This document shows positions 14,300 to 17,887 of a DNA stretch of 17,887 bases, in pieces. This DNA is from Dehalococcoidia bacterium (lineage in GTDB: Bacteria; Chloroflexota; Dehalococcoidia; Dehalococcoidales; UBA1222). Positions within the stretch are counted from its first letter, which is position 1, and every line of letters starts with the position of its first letter. The translations under genes were made by a program, and so were the position numbers. Location: positions 1-17,887 of the forward strand of contig WRHS01000022.1 in NCBI GenBank assembly GCA_009783135.1, in the 5' to 3' direction. The notes below the pieces were generated by a model. It made no database searches, had not been told where the DNA came from, and saw only the letters and a program-made list of their open reading frames with translations.

Positions 14300-15465
14300 T
14301 GCATATGGAACAAACTGCACCACCCAAAACGGAATCCTCTTTTAGACTGCCCATTTTCGTTAAAAGCATTCGCTTTCAGCTGACCATGGTTTATTCGGTT
14401 TTTCTTGTGTGGATACTGATTGTTATGAACATCGGTATTTACTCGGTTTATACAAGGTCACTTTCGGACGTCTCAGAAATACGGGTTCCTTTTGGCGATA
14501 TGGTGGCTTGGCAAAATGCCATACAGGCAGAAAGAGAAGAGAGCCTCAAAAAATTACGCGACTATTCAGTTCTGGGAACATGCTTGGTTCTGGTCGTCGG
14601 TGCAATCGGAGGGTATTTCATAGCAACCCGTATGCTAAGACCGGTAGATGAAGTTTCATCACTTGCCTCACGCATTTCGGATACCAACCTAAAAGAGCGC
14701 ATCAAGCGCAGCGGTCCGGATGATGAGATTAAACGTCTAGCAGATACCTTTGACGGCATGCTGGAGCGCCTTGAGAATTCCTTTGAGTTGCAAAAGCAGT
14801 TCATCCAGGATGCCTCTCACGAGTTGCGCACGCCGCTGGCCATCGCCCAGACCAATATTGAGGTACTGGAAATGGAAGAGGCTGCAACCAAGGAAGACTA
14901 TCAGCAGCTGGTTGATCTGCTTAAGATGAGCCTTGAGCGTATTAAGGACGTCAGCAATTCCCTGCTGCTACTCTCCGACGGCACGGCTCTGCCAAGTCAA
15001 ATGACGCCGGTGGACATTCAAAAACTGATAAGCGAAGTATATGACGAAATGGGACTGAAAGTACGTGCTGCGGGGCTGAGATTTGACTGGCAGCCACATG
15101 GCGCGACTTTGCCCGTGCGCGGGGATGCTTTGCGTTTGAAGCAGGTTGTAATCAACCTTGTTGATAACGCCGTAAAGTATAACAGCACCGGCGGCATGGT
15201 AAAAATTGAAGCGTTGCGCAAAGGCAACTCAGCCATTATTGCGATAAGCGATAGCGGTATTGGCATACCTGCCGCGGATTTACCTCACATCTTCGACCGC
15301 TTTTTCCGCGTCGACAAATCGCGCTCACGCGAACGCGGCGGCAGCGGATTGGGCTTGGCTATTGTTAAGAAGATTGTAGAAGACCACGGCGGAACTGTTA
15401 CGGCACAAAGCCCGGGTGGGCAAGGCAGTGTTTTCCGTATCAAACTTCCTCTTTGGCAGCACTAA
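14299..15465 (+). CDS. Membrane sensor histidine kinase
   Basis: A 388-residue kinase, the partner of the preceding regulator. Two membrane helices (about 26-50 and 90-111) enclose an outer segment of only about 40 residues. This is too small for a classical ligand-binding domain, so it may sense the membrane or a protein partner. A HAMP domain (about 111-165) leads to the H-box DASHELRTPLA with phospho-acceptor His174. The catalytic domain has the N box (QVVINLVDNAVKYN), G1 (SDSGIGIP), F box (FDRFFRVDKSRS) and G2 (GGSGLGLAIVKK). The start at 14299 overlaps the regulator stop; a second ATG at 14305 is also possible. The kinase is complete and should be active. Confidence 0.95.
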   Translation: MHMEQTAPPKTESSFRLPIFVKSIRFQLTMVYSVFLVWILIVMNIGIYSVYTRSLSDVSEIRVPFGDMVAWQNAIQAEREESLKKLRDYSVLGTCLVLVVGAIGGYFIATRMLRPVDEVSSLASRISDTNLKERIKRSGPDDEIKRLADTFDGMLERLENSFELQKQFIQDASHELRTPLAIAQTNIEVLEMEEAATKEDYQQLVDLLKMSLERIKDVSNSLLLLSDGTALPSQMTPVDIQKLISEVYDEMGLKVRAAGLRFDWQPHGATLPVRGDALRLKQVVINLVDNAVKYNSTGGMVKIEALRKGNSAIIAISDSGIGIPAADLPHIFDRFFRVDKSRSRERGGSGLGLAIVKKIVEDHGGTVTAQSPGGQGSVFRIKLPLWQH

Positions 15466-15475
15466 TTCGGCATTT

Positions 15476-15491
15476 TTTACAATGCGAATGT
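15476..15491 (+). repeat. Direct repeat copy 1 upstream of the protease gene
   Basis: TTTACAATGCGAATGT here matches TTTACAATGCGCATGT at 15569-15584 in 15 of 16 bases, 93 bases apart. It also sits within an inverted arrangement GCATT (15470-15474) and AATGC (15481-15485). It may be a duplicated promoter element or regulator site. Confidence 0.6.
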
Positions 15492-15556
15492 GTTAGCATT
15501 TCCTCATCATGCGTATTTCTGCATAAAGCGTTATCTCAGGACGTTTAGAAGCATAA

Positions 15557-15584
15557 CTTTACCGTCGCTTTACAATGCGCATGT
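15557..15584 (+). promoter_or_regulatory. Possible promoter and response-regulator site of the protease gene
   Basis: CTTTAC occurs at 15557-15562 and again at 15568-15573, exactly 11 bases apart, the half-site spacing used by PhoB/OmpR-type regulators. The second half site runs into TACAAT (15571-15576), a possible -10 box, and into direct repeat copy 2 (15569-15584). The adjacent genes encode such a regulator. If TACAAT is the real -10 box, binding would more likely repress than activate. Confidence 0.4.
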
Positions 15585-15649
15585 TACACTGCCAAAAAAC
15601 ATATAGAAAGTTAATTCTGTTTGTGCAAAATACTACGCAGGAGCTAGAA

Positions 15650-16792
15650 ATGAAAACTCAATTGTTAACGATACGTAAAGCATGGCTGCCGCTGTTGCTG
15701 GCATTGATGCTGGGCATACCAACACTGGGCGGATGCAGCCTGTTAAGTGTTACCCAACCGGCTGTTTCAACCGAGCCTGAAGTCGTCTATCAGACGGATT
15801 TGGTGTTACCCAATCTGGCCGATGTCATCGCCAAGGTGCGCCCGTCGGTTGTTTCAATCAGTACCGAGGCTCCCGGATATGATTTTTTTCGTGGGGCATA
15901 TACGATACAGGGAGCCGGTTCCGGATGGATTGTTGACCCGAATGGGCTGATTGTCACCAACAACCATGTTGTTGAGGGTGCCAGCGTCGTATCGGTTACA
16001 TTAGAGGACGGGCGTATCTTTTTTGCACAGGAAATTTATGCAGATGCTTTATCTGACCTTGCTGTAATAAAGATTGACGCCAGCGATCTGCCGGCAGCTA
16101 AGCTTGGCATTTCCAATACCTTTGATTCAAGTGTTGAGTTAGCTAACACCTTCGCAGCATCGTCGTCAGGTACTTTAAATACCCATCCTTTGCGCATGGG
16201 TGACTGGGTCGTTGCACTGGGCAATTCGCTTGGAATGGGCATCAGTGCCACAAAGGGAATCGTCAGTGCCACCGGTATATCTGTTACTTACAGCGGGAAT
16301 GTGCTGTATAACCTCATACAAACCGACGCCGCCATCAACAATGGTAACTCCGGCGGACCGCTGGTGAATCTGGCCGGTGAAGTGGTCGGTATTAGCAGTG
16401 CAAAGGTTTCAGCTGTAGGTGTTGAGGGCATGGGATACGCCATAAGCATAGATGAGGCTTATCCGATTATTCAACAGCTTATTGAAAACGGGCATGTCTT
16501 ACGCCCTGATATTGGTGCTGCCTTATACACCGTGAACAAAACAATCGCCGGCAGCTATAACCTCGCGGTTGATTATGGTGCGCTCGTCACACAGGTGACA
16601 CGCAATGGACCTGCTGACAATGCAGGGTTGCGCTCAGGTGACGTCATCGTGGCGGTGGATGATATAACGGTTTTCAGCGCTGAGGGCTTAAAGCGCACCC
16701 TGCAGTCATACGAAATCGGACAGGAAATACGGCTCACCTACTATCGCGATACAAAAAAGAAAATGGTGGAAGTCACTCTTGTGGAGGCATAA
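15650..16792 (+). CDS. Lipoprotein HtrA/DegP-like serine protease (S1C) with PDZ domain
   Basis: A 380-residue envelope protease of the HtrA group, which degrades or refolds damaged exported proteins. Residues 1-28 form a signal peptide ending in the lipobox LGGC, so Cys29 should carry lipid and anchor the enzyme outside the membrane. The catalytic triad is His106 (TNNHVV), Asp136 (SDLAVIK) and Ser234 (GNSGGPL). One PDZ domain covers about 285-380 (GPADNAGLRSGDVIVAVDD). Between Asp136 and the conserved MGDWVVALGN there is a segment (about 155-182, Ser/Thr-rich) longer than in typical HtrA proteins. I chose the ATG at 15650 because AGGAG (15639-15643) is six bases away and a signal peptide begins there. 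The upstream ATG at 15575 would add 25 residues without that site. The two-component genes precede it by 184 bases. Confidence 0.93.
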   Translation: MKTQLLTIRKAWLPLLLALMLGIPTLGGCSLLSVTQPAVSTEPEVVYQTDLVLPNLADVIAKVRPSVVSISTEAPGYDFFRGAYTIQGAGSGWIVDPNGLIVTNNHVVEGASVVSVTLEDGRIFFAQEIYADALSDLAVIKIDASDLPAAKLGISNTFDSSVELANTFAASSSGTLNTHPLRMGDWVVALGNSLGMGISATKGIVSATGISVTYSGNVLYNLIQTDAAINNGNSGGPLVNLAGEVVGISSAKVSAVGVEGMGYAISIDEAYPIIQQLIENGHVLRPDIGAALYTVNKTIAGSYNLAVDYGALVTQVTRNGPADNAGLRSGDVIVAVDDITVFSAEGLKRTLQSYEIGQEIRLTYYRDTKKKMVEVTLVEA

Positions 16793-16841
16793 AACTATTT
16801 TGCCAAAGCACGTCTTAAACAAGCGTCAAATGGAGGCTACT

Positions 16842-17063
16842 ATGAAAACCAAGAATTACCCGGGTGCTAAAATCAAACCTGAGGTTTCAACAGATCTTCA
16901 GATTGTTTCGTTGCCAGAAAACGTCTTTGACAATATGCGCTGGAAATTAGGCGGTTGTCCGCGTTGCTATGGGGACTTGTTCCTTGATTCTGAGGACGGA
17001 CAAACACTGGGACACTGCCTGCAATGCGGGTATGTCGGAGTGCGGATGGAGGCTATGAATTAG
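16842..17063 (+). CDS. Small zinc-ribbon protein, function unknown
   Basis: A 73-residue protein whose C-terminal half has two CxxC pairs: Cys39/Cys42 in GGCPRCYGDL and Cys59/Cys62 in HCLQCGY. They are 16 residues apart, a typical zinc-ribbon layout. The N-terminal half is polar and has no known motif. A GGAGG site at 16832-16836 lies five bases before the ATG at 16842. An upstream ATG at 16830 overlaps that site and is unlikely. It starts 49 bases after the protease gene on the same strand with no terminator between, so it is probably co-transcribed. It may be a small metal- or nucleic-acid-binding accessory protein, but I do not recognise a family. Confidence 0.75.
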   Translation: MKTKNYPGAKIKPEVSTDLQIVSLPENVFDNMRWKLGGCPRCYGDLFLDSEDGQTLGHCLQCGYVGVRMEAMN

Positions 17064-17109
17064 GTAATACCGGCAAGTGGTAAAACAAGCATTTAAAATA
17101 TCTTAAGTG

Positions 17110-17887
17110 TCACCGCACAGTTACACTTTTTGCCAAATTCCGCGGTCTGTCAGGATCTACACCTCTTGCCAATGCTGTAAAATAAGCCAGTTCCTGAAGT
17201 GGCACGATAGTCACAAAAGGATAAAGAATGTCCTCGACTTTCGGGACCTTGCACCACTCATCAAATGCGCTATGCGCCCTATCCGAAACCCCGATTATAA
17301 ATGCCCCTCTGGCCTTTGCCTCTTCAACGTTACAAAGCGTATCATCAAATGTGTAATCATCCGGACAAATGGCAACGATTGGAGTGCCTTTCTCAACTAA
17401 TGCCAGCGTGCCGTGCTTTAACTCACCTGCCGGCATACCCTCGCCATGCACGTATGATACCTCTTTCATTTTAAGTGCCGCCTCCATGGCAATATGGAAA
17501 TTACTGCCGCGGGCGATAAAATAACATGCATTGTGTCCTGCAATATAACGCGCAAGAGACTCAGCATGCTTGAGGTTCGTTTCAAAAGATAGTTCTACCA
17601 GCGGAATAATATGCTTAAGCTTTTGGATAATCTCCTCTTGCTCCCCGGAAAGATTGTGGCTTAAAAGTGTCAGTACTGTAATCTGCGCCATATAGCTTTT
17701 GGTGGCTGCAACGGCATTTTCCGCCCCACAATTCAGCGGAAAAACGATATCCGAAAGGCGCGCAAGTTGTGAGGCTTGGTGGTTTACAAGCGATATGACC
17801 TTGGCCTGTCTTTCCCGCGCAGTACGCACCCCAAACAGCACGTCGGCAGTTTCGCCGCTTTGAGAAAGTGCGATAACCACACTGCCC
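17110..17887 (-). CDS. glmS: Glucosamine-6-phosphate synthase, C-terminal part (partial)
   Basis: About the last 258 residues of GlmS (glutamine-fructose-6-phosphate aminotransferase, isomerizing), the enzyme that makes glucosamine 6-phosphate for cell-wall and other amino-sugar synthesis. The reading frame runs through the right edge of the window, so the N-terminal glutaminase domain and the first part of the isomerase are missing here. The visible part covers the end of the first SIS domain, with the sugar-phosphate-binding SQSGETADV motif, and the second SIS domain, with IARGSNF and GEGMPAGELKHGTLALVE. It ends in the family-typical DPDRPRNLAKSVTV. The stop TGA is at 17112-17110. It converges on the zinc-ribbon gene with only 46 bases between, in which I see no clear terminator hairpin. 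Confidence 0.96.
   Translation of the reverse strand, partial: GSVVIALSQSGETADVLFGVRTARERQAKVISLVNHQASQLARLSDIVFPLNCGAENAVAATKSYMAQITVLTLLSHNLSGEQEEIIQKLKHIIPLVELSFETNLKHAESLARYIAGHNACYFIARGSNFHIAMEAALKMKEVSYVHGEGMPAGELKHGTLALVEKGTPIVAICPDDYTFDDTLCNVEEAKARGAFIIGVSDRAHSAFDEWCKVPKVEDILYPFVTIVPLQELAYFTALARGVDPDRPRNLAKSVTVR

Noticed and set aside
15575..15649. Upstream start for the HtrA-like protease
   Set aside because: It would place 25 residues before the signal peptide and lacks a ribosome site; the ATG at 15650 has AGGAG at good spacing.
17064..17109. Terminator between the zinc-ribbon gene and glmS
   Set aside because: Only a 4-bp TACC/GGTA stem is possible and no T run follows it on either strand.

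Overview
This window looks like chromosomal DNA from an anaerobic or facultatively anaerobic bacterium with roughly balanced base composition. Supporting signs are a set of [NiFe]-hydrogenase maturation genes, a proton-pumping membrane pyrophosphatase and a type I-E-like CRISPR array. The trypsin-like protease carries a lipobox, which suggests a surface lipoprotein and perhaps a single-membrane envelope. A Chloroflexota (Dehalococcoidia-like) or deep actinobacterial source would fit, but this is an impression from gene content and protein style, not a placement I can prove.

Layout from left to right. Positions 1-994 are the end of a CRISPR array: 17 repeats (the first cut by the window edge) and 16 spacers. 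The repeat is E. coli-like, so the leader and any cas genes should lie to the left, outside the window. A decayed terminal repeat marks the trailer end. Positions 995-1447 contain no gene, but hold an AT-rich 11-bp tandem repeat, a good sigma-70-type promoter and a hairpin in the predicted leader of hypF. Positions 1448-6159 are hypF-hypC-hypD-hypE, the enzymes that make the Fe(CN)2CO part of the [NiFe]-hydrogenase active site. hypA, hypB and hydrogenase subunits are not present. An MMPL/RND-type exporter (6189-8684) follows hypE by 29 bases and is probably co-transcribed.

Positions 8744-9467 form a compact leftward island that is more AT-rich than its surroundings: a DUF4160 gene and a DUF2442 gene, with their own promoter and terminator. 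The DUF4160 gene appears to be read from a leaderless transcript. Next come a 14-helix DHA2-type drug exporter (9650-11251) and a K+-independent H+-pyrophosphatase (11370-13529) closed by a strong terminator.

The right part is a signalling and envelope module: an OmpR/PhoB-type response regulator and its histidine kinase (13634-15465), a lipoprotein HtrA/DegP-like protease (15650-16792) and a 73-residue zinc-ribbon protein (16842-17063). The region before the protease contains duplicated motifs and 11-bp-spaced half sites of the kind bound by PhoB-type regulators, so the regulator may control the protease. The window ends inside glmS on the minus strand.

Most of the window is conventional. 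I did not find a clearly new system. The points most worth a second look are the variation at the left end of the array, the DUF4160/DUF2442 pair, the probable leaderless starts and the possible regulator sites before the protease gene.
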